Assembly: GCA_036000105.1 (NCBI GenBank)
Contig: DASYGE010000012.1
Span: 558,001 to 622,000, forward strand
Source of the DNA: DASUBN01 sp036000105
GTDB lineage: Bacteria; Pseudomonadota; Gammaproteobacteria; Natronospirales; REEB76
Length of the DNA stretch: 64,000 bases
Direction: 5' to 3'
Shown here: in pieces, positions 56,904 to 64,000 of the stretch
How positions within the stretch are numbered: position 1 is the first letter of the stretch
Layout of the letters: every line of letters begins with the position of its first letter
Translations under genes and position numbers: made by a program
Notes under the pieces: generated by a model
Databases searched by the model: none
The model's input: the letters and a program-made list of their open reading frames with translations, nothing else
What the model was told of the DNA's origin: nothing

Positions 56904-58097
56904 GTGGCAACTGAAGCAGTAATCGGCGCGGACGCGCCACGCAATACCCGTAAATTGGCTCTCGTTGGCTTGAGTGTCACCTTCCTTGGTGCCGCCCTCG
57001 TCTATGGCGGATATTGGGCCATGGTGGGCAGATTCCACCAGAGCACTGACGATGCCTACGTGGCGGGCAACCAGGTGCCGATCACGGCGGAGGCCCAGGG
57101 CACGGTGAGGGCGATCCTGGCGGATGAGACCACCCAAGTCCAGGAAGGCCAGGTGCTGGTGCGCTTGGACGATTCGGACGCGCAGGTGGCGCTGCAAGAG
57201 GCAGAGGCGAAGCTCGCTTCTACCGTGCGGCGCGTGGAGCAGATGTATGCCACCGCGAGACAGCTGGACGCCAAGGTGGAATCCCAGCAGGCGACTCTCA
57301 CCCTGGCACGCTCTGACTATGAGCGCCACAAGAACCTGAACCAGCGCGGCTATTACTCGGCGAGCGCCCTGGAACACAGCGCCACCTCGGTGCAGATAGA
57401 CGAGCACGACCTCACCCAGGCCGAACAGGCCCGCCAGGCGGTGCGTGCCCAGGTGGTGAACACCGACATCATGGACCATCCGGACGTGAAGCTCGCGGCC
57501 TCGGAAGTGCGCGCGGCTTATCTCAACCTGGAGCGCATGACCATCGTGTCACCGGTGAGGGGCTACATAGCCAAGCGCAACGTGCAGATCGGTGCGCGGG
57601 TGGATGGCAGCGCGCCGCTCATGCTGGTGGTGCCCATGGACCAGATCTGGGTGGATGCTAACTTCAAGGAATCCCAGCTCGGCCGCATCCGTCCCGGCGA
57701 ACCCGTGACCCTGCGTTCAGACCTGTACGGCGGCAGCGTGGCTTTCCACGGCACCGTGGCCGGCGTGGATGCCGGCACCGGCAGCGCGTTCGCGCTCCTG
57801 CCGGCCCAGAACGCCACCGGCAATTGGATCAAAGTGGTGCAGCGGGTACCGGTGCGCGTGCTGATCGCGCCGGCAGACTTCGCGGCACATCCCTTGCGCA
57901 TCGGCCTCTCCATGGATGTGGACGTGGATACCCACGCGTCCGGAGCCATGGAGGCCGGCGATCCGCCCACGGAGCCCGCCTACATCACCTCGGTGTACGA
58001 CCAGAGGTTGCGCGGCGCGGAGCAGCTGATCGCCTCCATCATCAGCAGCAACAGCAACCACGAGGCCGCGTTGGCGGTGGCCGCCCATGGCCGGTAA
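56904..58097 (+). CDS. emrA: EmrA/HlyD-family membrane fusion protein of an efflux pump
   Basis: The 397-residue protein begins at GTG 56904 (AAGGAG upstream). A single span lies at about 22-42, followed by an HlyD-type lipoyl and coiled-coil core: STDDAYVAGNQVPITAEAQG, EGQVLVRLDDSDAQVALQEA, coiled coil about 95-190, then MTIVSPVRGYIAKRNVQIGA and VWVDANFKESQL-like WVDANFKESQLGRIRPGEP. It bridges the inner membrane transporter EmrB to an outer membrane channel. The gene overlaps emrB by 11 bases. Regulation by TetR and possibly an ECF factor is described above. Confidence 0.92.
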   Translation: MATEAVIGADAPRNTRKLALVGLSVTFLGAALVYGGYWAMVGRFHQSTDDAYVAGNQVPITAEAQGTVRAILADETTQVQEGQVLVRLDDSDAQVALQEAEAKLASTVRRVEQMYATARQLDAKVESQQATLTLARSDYERHKNLNQRGYYSASALEHSATSVQIDEHDLTQAEQARQAVRAQVVNTDIMDHPDVKLAASEVRAAYLNLERMTIVSPVRGYIAKRNVQIGARVDGSAPLMLVVPMDQIWVDANFKESQLGRIRPGEPVTLRSDLYGGSVAFHGTVAGVDAGTGSAFALLPAQNATGNWIKVVQRVPVRVLIAPADFAAHPLRIGLSMDVDVDTHASGAMEAGDPPTEPAYITSVYDQRLRGAEQLIASIISSNSNHEAALAVAAHGR

Positions 58098-59616
58098 ACA
58101 GCCGGCCATCACCGGCTTCAGCCTGGCGCTGTTGACGCTGGGGGTGTCGCTGGCGGTGTTCATGAACATCCTGGACACCTCCATCGCCAACGTGGCGATC
58201 CCCACCATCGCGGGGGATCTCGCCATCAGCCCGAACCAGGGCACCTGGGTCATCACCTCGTTCACCGTGAGCTTGGCCATCTCCCTGCCGCTCTCGGGCT
58301 GGATGGCACGGCGGGTGGGCGAGGTGCGGCTGTTCATCATCACCACGCTCCTGTTCTCGCTCCTGTCGCTGGCCTGCGGCCTCGCCCCCGGTCTCGCTTC
58401 ACTGGTGTTGCTCAGGGTGCTGCAGGGAGCGGTGGCCGGCCCCATGATCCCCCTGTCCCAGAGCCTGCTGCTCAACAACTACCCGAAGGAGAAGCACGGC
58501 ACCGCGCTTTCCATCTGGAGCATGACTGCGGTGGTAGCGCCGGTAGCCGGACCACTGTTGGGCGGCTGGATCACCGACAACTACAGTTGGCCCTGGGTGT
58601 TCTATATCAACGTGCCCATCGGCTTGATCGCGGTGTGGATCACCTGGCGGCTGCTGCGCGGCCGTGAGACCGAGAGGGAGCGTCGCCCGATAGACCGGGT
58701 GGGTCTGGGCTTGCTCGCGGTAGGTGTGGCAGCCCTGCAGATCATGCTCGACAAGGGCAACGACCTCAATTGGTTCTCCTCGAGCACCGTCCAGTACCTG
58801 GCAGCGATCTCGGTGGTGACTTTGAGCTTCTTCGTGGCCTGGGAACTCACCGAACAGCAGCCCATCGTGGATCTCACGCTGTTCCGCCAGCGCAACTTCA
58901 CCGTCGCGACCATCGCCTTGAGCCTCGGCTATCTCACCTATTTCGCCAACGTGGTGGTGTTCCCACTCTGGCTGCAGACCGAGATGGGTTACACCGCGAC
59001 CCAGGCTGGCATCGCCTCGGCGCCCATCGGCGTGCTCGCAGTCGTGGTGGCGCCCTTCATGGGCATGCTGATGAAACGCTTCGACCTGCGCCTACTGGTG
59101 ACCCTCTCGTTCGCGACCTTCGGAGCGGTCTCCTTCTGGAACGCCGGCTTCACCACCGGCGTGACCTTGCCGGAGCTCATGCTGCCGCGCCTCATATACG
59201 GAGCCACCATGCCGCTGTTCTTCGTGCCGCTCATGAGCATGGCCTTCGCGGGTCTCCCGCCCCAACGGGTGGCGAGCGCTTCGGGCCTGATCAATTTCAT
59301 ACGCATGCTGGGTGCGGGTTTCGGTGCCTCCCTCGGCATCGCACTCTGGGACCAGCGTGAGGCGCTGCACGATGCGCGCCTCTCCGAAGTGGTGACGGTA
59401 GGCCATGGCCAGTTCGCCGCATTGCAGTCCTTGGGCGCGAACACCGCCCAGGGCCTCGCGGAGCTGGCTGGTTCCATCAAGCAGCAGGCCTTCATGCAGG
59501 CCACCAACGATTTCTCCTGGCTCTCGGGCTGTGTGTTCGTCGCGCTGGTGGTGCTAGTGTGGTTCGCGCGGCGCAATGCGCCGGTCGCGGCCGCGGCTGC
59601 CGATGCGGGACATTGA
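58087..59616 (+). CDS. emrB: EmrB-type MFS multidrug transporter (DHA2)
   Basis: The 509-residue protein has 14 helices. Motifs: MNILDTSIANVAIPTIAGDL, QGTWVITSFTVSLAISLPLS, GWMARRVGEVRLFIITTLLF (motif A), RVLQGAVAGPMIPLSQSLLL and SMTAVVAPVAGPLLGGWITD (motif C). It is a proton-driven exporter of lipophilic toxic compounds. The start overlaps emrA by 11 bases, so translation is probably coupled. The downstream channel (TolC-like) is not in the window. Confidence 0.94.
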   Translation: MAGKQPAITGFSLALLTLGVSLAVFMNILDTSIANVAIPTIAGDLAISPNQGTWVITSFTVSLAISLPLSGWMARRVGEVRLFIITTLLFSLLSLACGLAPGLASLVLLRVLQGAVAGPMIPLSQSLLLNNYPKEKHGTALSIWSMTAVVAPVAGPLLGGWITDNYSWPWVFYINVPIGLIAVWITWRLLRGRETERERRPIDRVGLGLLAVGVAALQIMLDKGNDLNWFSSSTVQYLAAISVVTLSFFVAWELTEQQPIVDLTLFRQRNFTVATIALSLGYLTYFANVVVFPLWLQTEMGYTATQAGIASAPIGVLAVVVAPFMGMLMKRFDLRLLVTLSFATFGAVSFWNAGFTTGVTLPELMLPRLIYGATMPLFFVPLMSMAFAGLPPQRVASASGLINFIRMLGAGFGASLGIALWDQREALHDARLSEVVTVGHGQFAALQSLGANTAQGLAELAGSIKQQAFMQATNDFSWLSGCVFVALVVLVWFARRNAPVAAAAADAGH

Positions 59617-59662
59617 ACGGGTGCCTCGCTGATAAAATATCCTGTGAGTATCCGGAGCGACC

Positions 59663-59947
59663 ATGCACACTCGACTTCCTGCCACCTTCGATCCCGCTGC
59701 GGATGCAGTCCCTTATGTGGCACTGCCGTCATCCAGTCACCGGGTGAAGTTCGCATTCCGGGTGGATTTCACCAACGACGGCCATGTGCAGGGCGAAGAT
59801 TTTTTGCTGGACATCGAAGGCAACGAAGTCACACCGCAGCGCTTGGCCGAGATGATAGTCTCGGCCATGAACCTGTTGCGCTCGGGACCCGTGACCATCC
59901 GTTCGATACAGGTGGTGCGGCGCGGTGAGCATGAGGATGCTGCTTGA
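59663..59947 (+). CDS. Hypothetical protein, 94 residues
   Basis: A GGAG site precedes ATG 59663. The protein reads MHTRLPATFDPAADAVPYVA, a strand VKFAFRVDFTNDGHVQGEDF, then LLDIEGNEVTPQRLAEMIVS, AMNLLRSGPVTIRSIQVVRR. The second half (helix, strand, helix pattern) recalls a small cyclase- or ferredoxin-like domain, but no family was certain. It lies 46 bases behind emrB and may be its third operon gene. Confidence 0.65.
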   Translation: MHTRLPATFDPAADAVPYVALPSSSHRVKFAFRVDFTNDGHVQGEDFLLDIEGNEVTPQRLAEMIVSAMNLLRSGPVTIRSIQVVRRGEHEDAA

Positions 59948-60247
59948 ATCCCCGGATCTCTCTCCCACAAGTCTTGTTGTGACGATTGCGTCCCGATGGG
60001 TGCATGAGAATGGCGCGCTTGCGACGCATATCCGACATTCCTGACGTTATCTAAAATCGGATTATCCCCGATCGCGTGTGCATGTCCTGAACTGTGAGTC
60101 GGCTCACAGAACGGGATGCGTCTGCGCGTGAAGGTGTCCATGTAGAAAGCATCTGCGGTCTCGCCGGGATATTCCAAGACACGACTCCATGGATGCTTAT
60201 GTCTACGCGTGATGCGGATCACGCCCATGTCATATAGGAGAAATCTC
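59948..60247. other. Intergenic region before the BON-domain gene
   Basis: These 300 bases are moderately AT-rich. No repeat of types A to D and no supported frame was seen. AGGAG at 60237 is the ribosome site of the next gene. A promoter is expected for the stress-protein genes downstream, but none was assigned. Confidence 0.5.
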
Positions 60248-60880
60248 ATGAACACTATCTCCTTGCACAAACCCCTGCTCCGTAACCTGCTGATCGCCGC
60301 CGGACTCGCGGCGGTACTCGGCATCGGCCTGCCGGCCATGGCCAGCGGCGACGATGCCACCGTACCCCAGGCGCACAGCGACAGCATGGGCGCGGCCCTC
60401 ACGGATGCCGATATCACCGTGAAGGTGAAACTCGCCATCTCTGATGTGGCTAGCCTCAAGAGATCTGACATCAGCGTGACCACCACCAACGGCGTGGTCA
60501 CTTTGACCGGGACGGCGAACAACGCGGCATCCAAGTCCGAGGCAGAGTCCGCGGCCATGTCGGTGGATGGCGTGAAGAGCGTGGATGACCAGCTCGCCAC
60601 GCCGCCCTCCAGCAGCGCCGTGGTCAACAAGACCAAGGCCGTCGCGGGCAAGACGGAACGGGCCGTGTCCGACAGCTGGATAACCACCAAGGTGAAATCC
60701 GAACTCATGGCTGACAGCGTGAGCAAGGGCTTCGCGGTGGATGTGACCACGACCCACGGGGTGGTGGTCCTGAAGGGCACCCTGGCCAACCAGGATGCCA
60801 TCGCTCACGTGAAGGACATCGTCGAGAAGGTGGAAGGGGTGAAGAGCGTGGATGTGTCCGGCCTTACTGCTACGGGCTAG
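60248..60880 (+). CDS. Periplasmic protein with two BON domains (OsmY-like)
   Basis: The 210-residue protein starts at ATG 60248 and has a signal peptide (LLIAAGLAAVLGIGLPAMAS). Two BON domains follow at about 55-118 (DADITVKVKLAISDVASLKR, VTTTNGVVTLTGTANNAASK) and 138-205 (DSWITTKVKSELMADSVSKG, VTTTHGVVVLKGTLANQDAI), each with the glycine-centred V-x-T-x-x-G-V-V-x-L-x-G line. BON proteins bind phospholipid and are induced by osmotic stress, as OsmY is. It is followed by the CsbD gene on the same strand, which suggests a joint stress role. Confidence 0.93.
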   Translation: MNTISLHKPLLRNLLIAAGLAAVLGIGLPAMASGDDATVPQAHSDSMGAALTDADITVKVKLAISDVASLKRSDISVTTTNGVVTLTGTANNAASKSEAESAAMSVDGVKSVDDQLATPPSSSAVVNKTKAVAGKTERAVSDSWITTKVKSELMADSVSKGFAVDVTTTHGVVVLKGTLANQDAIAHVKDIVEKVEGVKSVDVSGLTATG

Positions 60881-60920
60881 TAGACGGACCTGATGACTAT
60901 TGACCCCAGAGGTGATCGAG

Positions 60921-61196
60921 ATGAATGAAGACATCATGCAAGGCTATTGGAAACAGCTCTCCGGCAAACTCAAGCAGAAGTGGGCCAAGCTGACGGACGA
61001 TGACCTGAAACAGGCTCAAGGCGACCGGGACTACCTGCTAGGCAAGCTGCAGGAGTACTACGGGCTGGCCCGGGACAAGGCCGAGACGGCCCTGAAGGAT
61101 CTCGGCTACAAGGCGGGTGAGCGCGGTCTCGGCGATCGCACTGACCGTGCCGGCAGCACCGGCCGGGGGCAGAGCTCCGCCCACCGGAACGGCTGA
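60921..61196 (+). CDS. CsbD family stress-response protein
   Basis: The 91-residue protein starts at ATG 60921 after GAGGTGAT and reads MNEDIMQGYWKQLSGKLKQK, then WAKLTDDDLKQAQGDRDYLL and GKLQEYYGLARDKAETALKD. This is the CsbD-like pattern (G-x-W-K-Q-x-x-G, then L-T-D-D-D-L, then G-x-x-x-x-L). CsbD proteins are made under general stress in many bacteria; the mechanism is unclear. The last 25 residues are Gly/Arg-rich and less conserved. It is 40 bases behind the BON gene. Confidence 0.92.
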   Translation: MNEDIMQGYWKQLSGKLKQKWAKLTDDDLKQAQGDRDYLLGKLQEYYGLARDKAETALKDLGYKAGERGLGDRTDRAGSTGRGQSSAHRNG

Positions 61197-61323
61197 GACC
61201 CTCGCAAGCAAGGCGCACGCCGGCGGAGGGATCCGTCGGCGGCGTCATCGCGTCACCTACCAGGGATGGGGCCTTCCCGTTCAGGGATAATGGTCATCTT
61301 GAACCTTCTATCGGAGCGCTCCA

Positions 61324-62490
61324 GTGGCATCATCAGCTGCACGCATCGCTTTCTCAGGCATGTTGGTGCTCGCGGTGGCCATGGGCATCGGCCGCTTCGC
61401 CTTCACTCCGATCCTGCCCATGATGCAGAAGGATGCCGGGCTCACCCTGGCGCTCGGCGGCTGGCTCGCCACGGCGAACTACGTGGGCTACCTCCTGGGC
61501 GCCTATTCCGCCATGCATCTACGCCTCACGCCGGCGCGCGTCGTGCCCCTGTCCCTGCTCGCCACTGCTGTGCTCACTGCCGGCATGGCGTTCACCCATC
61601 TGCAGTCAGCGTGGATCGTGTTGCGCTTCCTGGCCGGCATGGCGAGCGCCTGGATGCTCATATATACATCGTCCTGGGTACTGCGCCACCTGGCGGCGCT
61701 GGAGCGCCCGGGTCTGCGGGGCGTGGTGTTCGGCGGAGTAGGTCTCGGCATCATCATCGCCGGTCTCCTGTGCATGCTGTTCCTGCGGTCGGGCTGGTCG
61801 TCCTCCGATTCATGGATCGCCCTCGGCGTGAGCGCCCTGCTCATGAGCCTCGCCGCCATCCCGGCTTTCTTCACGGATGGGCAGGGGAGCGATTCGCAAG
61901 CGGTCCCCACGGTGCATGCAGGCGCCACCGCCGCGCGTGAGGTATATGCACTGGCGCTCAGTTACGGCATCTTCGGCTTCGGCTACATCATCCCTGCCAC
62001 CTTCCTGCCTGCCATGGCGAAGCAACAGCTACCCGATCCTGCACTCTTCGGTTGGGCCTGGCCCTTGTTCGGGTTCGCGGGGCTCATCTCCACGCTCATG
62101 GCCGGCCGGTTGATGGTGCGTTACTCGAACCGTCACGTGTGGGGGACGAGCCATCTCATCATGGGTGCCGGTGTGGTGTTGCCACTGCTGCTCCCCGGCA
62201 TGCTCGGCATCGTGTTGGCGGCCCTGTGCGTGGGTGGCACCTTCATGGTGATCACCGCCGCTGGCATACAGGAAGCGCGACGGCTCGCGCCTGCCGATCC
62301 TGCCCCCTTGATGGCGAAGCTCACGGTCGCCTTCGCCCTGGGCCAGATCCTGGGACCTGTGTGCGTGAGTCTCTTGCCCGCAGGGCCCCGGAGCCTCGGG
62401 GCCCTGCTCACTGTCGCCGCCGCTTCCCTGGAATTGAGCGGCATAGGCTTGCTGAGCGCCCCGCGCGTAGGGCCAAGGGGGTCTGCGTAG
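61324..62490 (+). CDS. YbfB/YjiJ-family MFS transporter
   Basis: The 388-residue protein starts at GTG 61324 (GGAG upstream) and has 12 helices. Family lines: VLAVAMGIGRFAFTPILPMM with the G-x-G-R-F-A-(F/Y)-x-x-(L/I)-L-P motif, GGWLATANYVGYLLGAYSAM, and in the second half ALALSYGIFGFGYIIPATFL. The transported substrate is unknown. It stands alone in the stress-gene neighbourhood. Confidence 0.92.
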   Translation: MASSAARIAFSGMLVLAVAMGIGRFAFTPILPMMQKDAGLTLALGGWLATANYVGYLLGAYSAMHLRLTPARVVPLSLLATAVLTAGMAFTHLQSAWIVLRFLAGMASAWMLIYTSSWVLRHLAALERPGLRGVVFGGVGLGIIIAGLLCMLFLRSGWSSSDSWIALGVSALLMSLAAIPAFFTDGQGSDSQAVPTVHAGATAAREVYALALSYGIFGFGYIIPATFLPAMAKQQLPDPALFGWAWPLFGFAGLISTLMAGRLMVRYSNRHVWGTSHLIMGAGVVLPLLLPGMLGIVLAALCVGGTFMVITAAGIQEARRLAPADPAPLMAKLTVAFALGQILGPVCVSLLPAGPRSLGALLTVAAASLELSGIGLLSAPRVGPRGSA

Positions 62491-62593
62491 GCTGCGCAAT
62501 ATTTTGATATATAAAGATCTTTTTCTTGGGATTCCCGTCCCGTGATATTGTGTCTCTCGGAGTATGCTTAATAGATCTGAAAGGTTCTTCCGC

Positions 62594-62608
62594 GCCCGGT
62601 CACCGGGC
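62594..62608. promoter_or_regulatory. Perfect inverted repeat ahead of the last gene's ribosome site
   Basis: GCCCGGT-C-ACCGGGC lies nine bases before a GGAGG site. In the transcript it would form a compact hairpin that could affect translation of the kinase gene. There is no T-run. Confidence 0.5.
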
Positions 62609-62628
62609 CCGCACCAGGGAGGTGTGTC

Positions 62629-64000
62629 TTGAGCGAGACAGGGAGTCTGCACATCCTGCATATCGAAGACGATCCGGCCCACGCGGAGCTGGTGCGCCGC
62701 GCTCTGGAGAAATCCGGTCTCGCCTGCGACATCCGCCTCGTCATGTCGCGTCAGGAATACCTGGATGCGCTGGACGCGGGACGCCCTGATGTCATCCTCT
62801 CGGACACCCGCGGCATCGATTTCGAGGGGCTGGATGCCCTGCGCCATGCACGCCGCCGCAGCCGGCGGGTGCCCTTCGTATTCGTCTCCAGCAACAGCGA
62901 CGAAGGCAAGCTGGAGCGGCTCAAGGCGGAGGGCGCCACGGACTTCGTGCTCAAGTCGCAGCTGGGCAAGCTTTCCACCGTGATACAGCGCGCCCTGGAG
63001 AAGAGCCGCGACTTGCCGTCGGACCCCGGTCCGGGATACGTGCGCGGCATGGAGCGCCTGGTGACGGCGGTGCAGGAGCTAACGCTCGCCCGTGACCTTG
63101 AGAGCGTGCAGGCCATCGTGCGGCACGCGGCACGGGAACTCACTGGCGCCGACGGCGCCACCTTCATCCTGCGTGAAGGCGACCAGTGCTACTACGCGGA
63201 TGAGGATGCCATCGCGCCGTTGTGGAAAGGCCAGCGCTTCCCCATGTCTGCCTGCATCAGCGGCTGGTCGATACAGAACTGCGAGGCGGCGGTGATCGAG
63301 GACATCTACGCCGATCCACGCGTCCCGCACGACATCTATCGTCCCACTTTCGTGAAGAGCCTGGCCATGGTGCCGATCCGCAGCCTCGATCCCATCGGCG
63401 CCATCGGCAACTACTGGGCCGAACACCATCTGCCCAGCGAAGAGGAGGTGAAGCTCCTGCGTGCGCTGGCGGATACCACGGCAGTCGCGCTGGAGAACGT
63501 GCGTGTCTACGCCGATCTGGAGAGACGGGTGGAGGAGCGTACCGCTGAGCTCGAGGCGGTGAACAAGGAACTGGAGACCTTCAGTTATTCCGTGTCCCAC
63601 GACCTGCGCGGACCGCTGCGCAGCATCGGCGGTTTCAGCCAGCTGGTGCTGGACGACTACGGCACCAAGCTGGACGAGAACGGACAGCGCTTCCTCAACT
63701 ACATCAATGTCGCCACCAAGCGCATGTCCGAGCTGATAGACGACCTGCTCAAGCTCTCCCGGGTGAACCGCGCTTCGCTGAAGCGGGAACCCCTGCAGCT
63801 GGATAGGCTGGCCCGCGAGGTGCTGGATGACCTCAAGGCGCGCGAACCGGAGCGGCAGTGCGCGGTGGAGATCGCGGAAGAGCTGGATGCCCAGGGGGAT
63901 GCGCGTCTCGTGAAAGTGGTGCTGGAGAACCTCATGGGCAACGCCTGGAAGTTCACTGCCAAGCGGGCGGATGCACACATCAGCGTCGGGCAGGTGCAGC
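62629..64000 (+). CDS. REC-GAF-histidine kinase, 3' end cut by window
   Basis: The frame starts at TTG 62629 (GGAGG six bases upstream) and stays open to the window end (457 codons). An N-terminal receiver domain holds acidic residues at HIEDDPAHAE and phospho-acceptor Asp59 in DVILSDTRGIDF. A GAF domain spans about 150-290 (IVRHAARELTGADGATFILR, ACISGWSIQNCEAAVIEDIY). A coiled coil leads to the HisKA segment FSYSVSHDLRGPLRSIGGFS (His324), and the ATPase begins with N-box VVLENLMGNAWKFT. This resembles phytochrome-type kinases that lack PAS/PHY domains. A receiver at the N-terminus means another kinase may control it. Confidence 0.9.
   Translation, partial: MSETGSLHILHIEDDPAHAELVRRALEKSGLACDIRLVMSRQEYLDALDAGRPDVILSDTRGIDFEGLDALRHARRRSRRVPFVFVSSNSDEGKLERLKAEGATDFVLKSQLGKLSTVIQRALEKSRDLPSDPGPGYVRGMERLVTAVQELTLARDLESVQAIVRHAARELTGADGATFILREGDQCYYADEDAIAPLWKGQRFPMSACISGWSIQNCEAAVIEDIYADPRVPHDIYRPTFVKSLAMVPIRSLDPIGAIGNYWAEHHLPSEEEVKLLRALADTTAVALENVRVYADLERRVEERTAELEAVNKELETFSYSVSHDLRGPLRSIGGFSQLVLDDYGTKLDENGQRFLNYINVATKRMSELIDDLLKLSRVNRASLKREPLQLDRLAREVLDDLKAREPERQCAVEIAEELDAQGDARLVKVVLENLMGNAWKFTAKRADAHISVGQVQ

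Noticed and set aside
1..64000. tRNA, rRNA, prophage integrase or replication origin
   Set aside because: No cloverleaf, rRNA segment, integrase gene or DnaA-box cluster was seen by reading; a covariance-model scan would be needed to exclude small RNAs.

Overview
The window looks like chromosome of a GC-rich gammaproteobacterium. A lineage near Xanthomonadales, Nevskiales or Steroidobacteraceae would fit the asparagine/glycine-rich TonB-dependent receptor, the paired LytS/LytTR systems, the SRPBCC, GST, DoxX and NTF2-fold proteins and the EmrAB-type pump. This placement is inference; no rRNA, tRNA or core phylogenetic marker is present.

Bases 1 to about 22,900 are a mosaic accessory region, visibly AT-richer at its left edge. 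It starts with four genes of nucleotide or nucleic-acid chemistry type: the end of a dCTP deaminase family gene, a GNAT-ASCH fusion, and a convergent TcmP / three-Cys Gp37-Gp68 pair. Then come DUF2188, a small membrane protein, an HNH protein, a HEPN-like protein, an HExxH membrane protein, secreted beta-propellers, several NTF2-fold proteins, a NarL-type two-component pair, a CPBP protease, a di-heme membrane protein, two DoxX proteins and nadC. Scattered through it are four families of short repeats (called A to D here). All copies lie in the same orientation, and no copy was noticed right of 22.8 kb. They sit at gene 3' ends, in three cases supply the stop codon, and border decayed gene pieces (SET, EAL). 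An IS3-family remnant adjoins the tail of an NTF2-fold gene.

Bases 22,900 to 64,000 are compact, GC-rich and repeat-poor. They hold an EamA exporter, a TPR-retropepsin lipoprotein, a three-gene operon ending in a DUF2268-like metalloprotease, a lipase, two adjacent frameshifted genes (GST and a membrane protein), a Pcp-SET pair, a desaturase, an AAC(6')-like acetyltransferase, two DHA2 efflux proteins, an M1 aminopeptidase homologue with an altered active site, a GAF membrane sensor, an ECF42-like sigma factor with its DGPF partner, a large TonB receptor, LytTR regulators, a TetR-emrA-emrB efflux locus, BON and CsbD stress proteins and a REC-GAF-histidine kinase cut by the window end.

The most interesting regulatory signal is a matched promoter-like element (TGTCNN-N17-CGAC plus conserved downstream bases) in front of both the DGPF/ECF operon and emrAB. 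It suggests that the sigma factor also controls the pump, on top of a TetR operator found in front of both tetR and emrA. The most unusual protein is the M1 homologue, where HExxH reads HELAQ and the catalytic-Tyr position is His.
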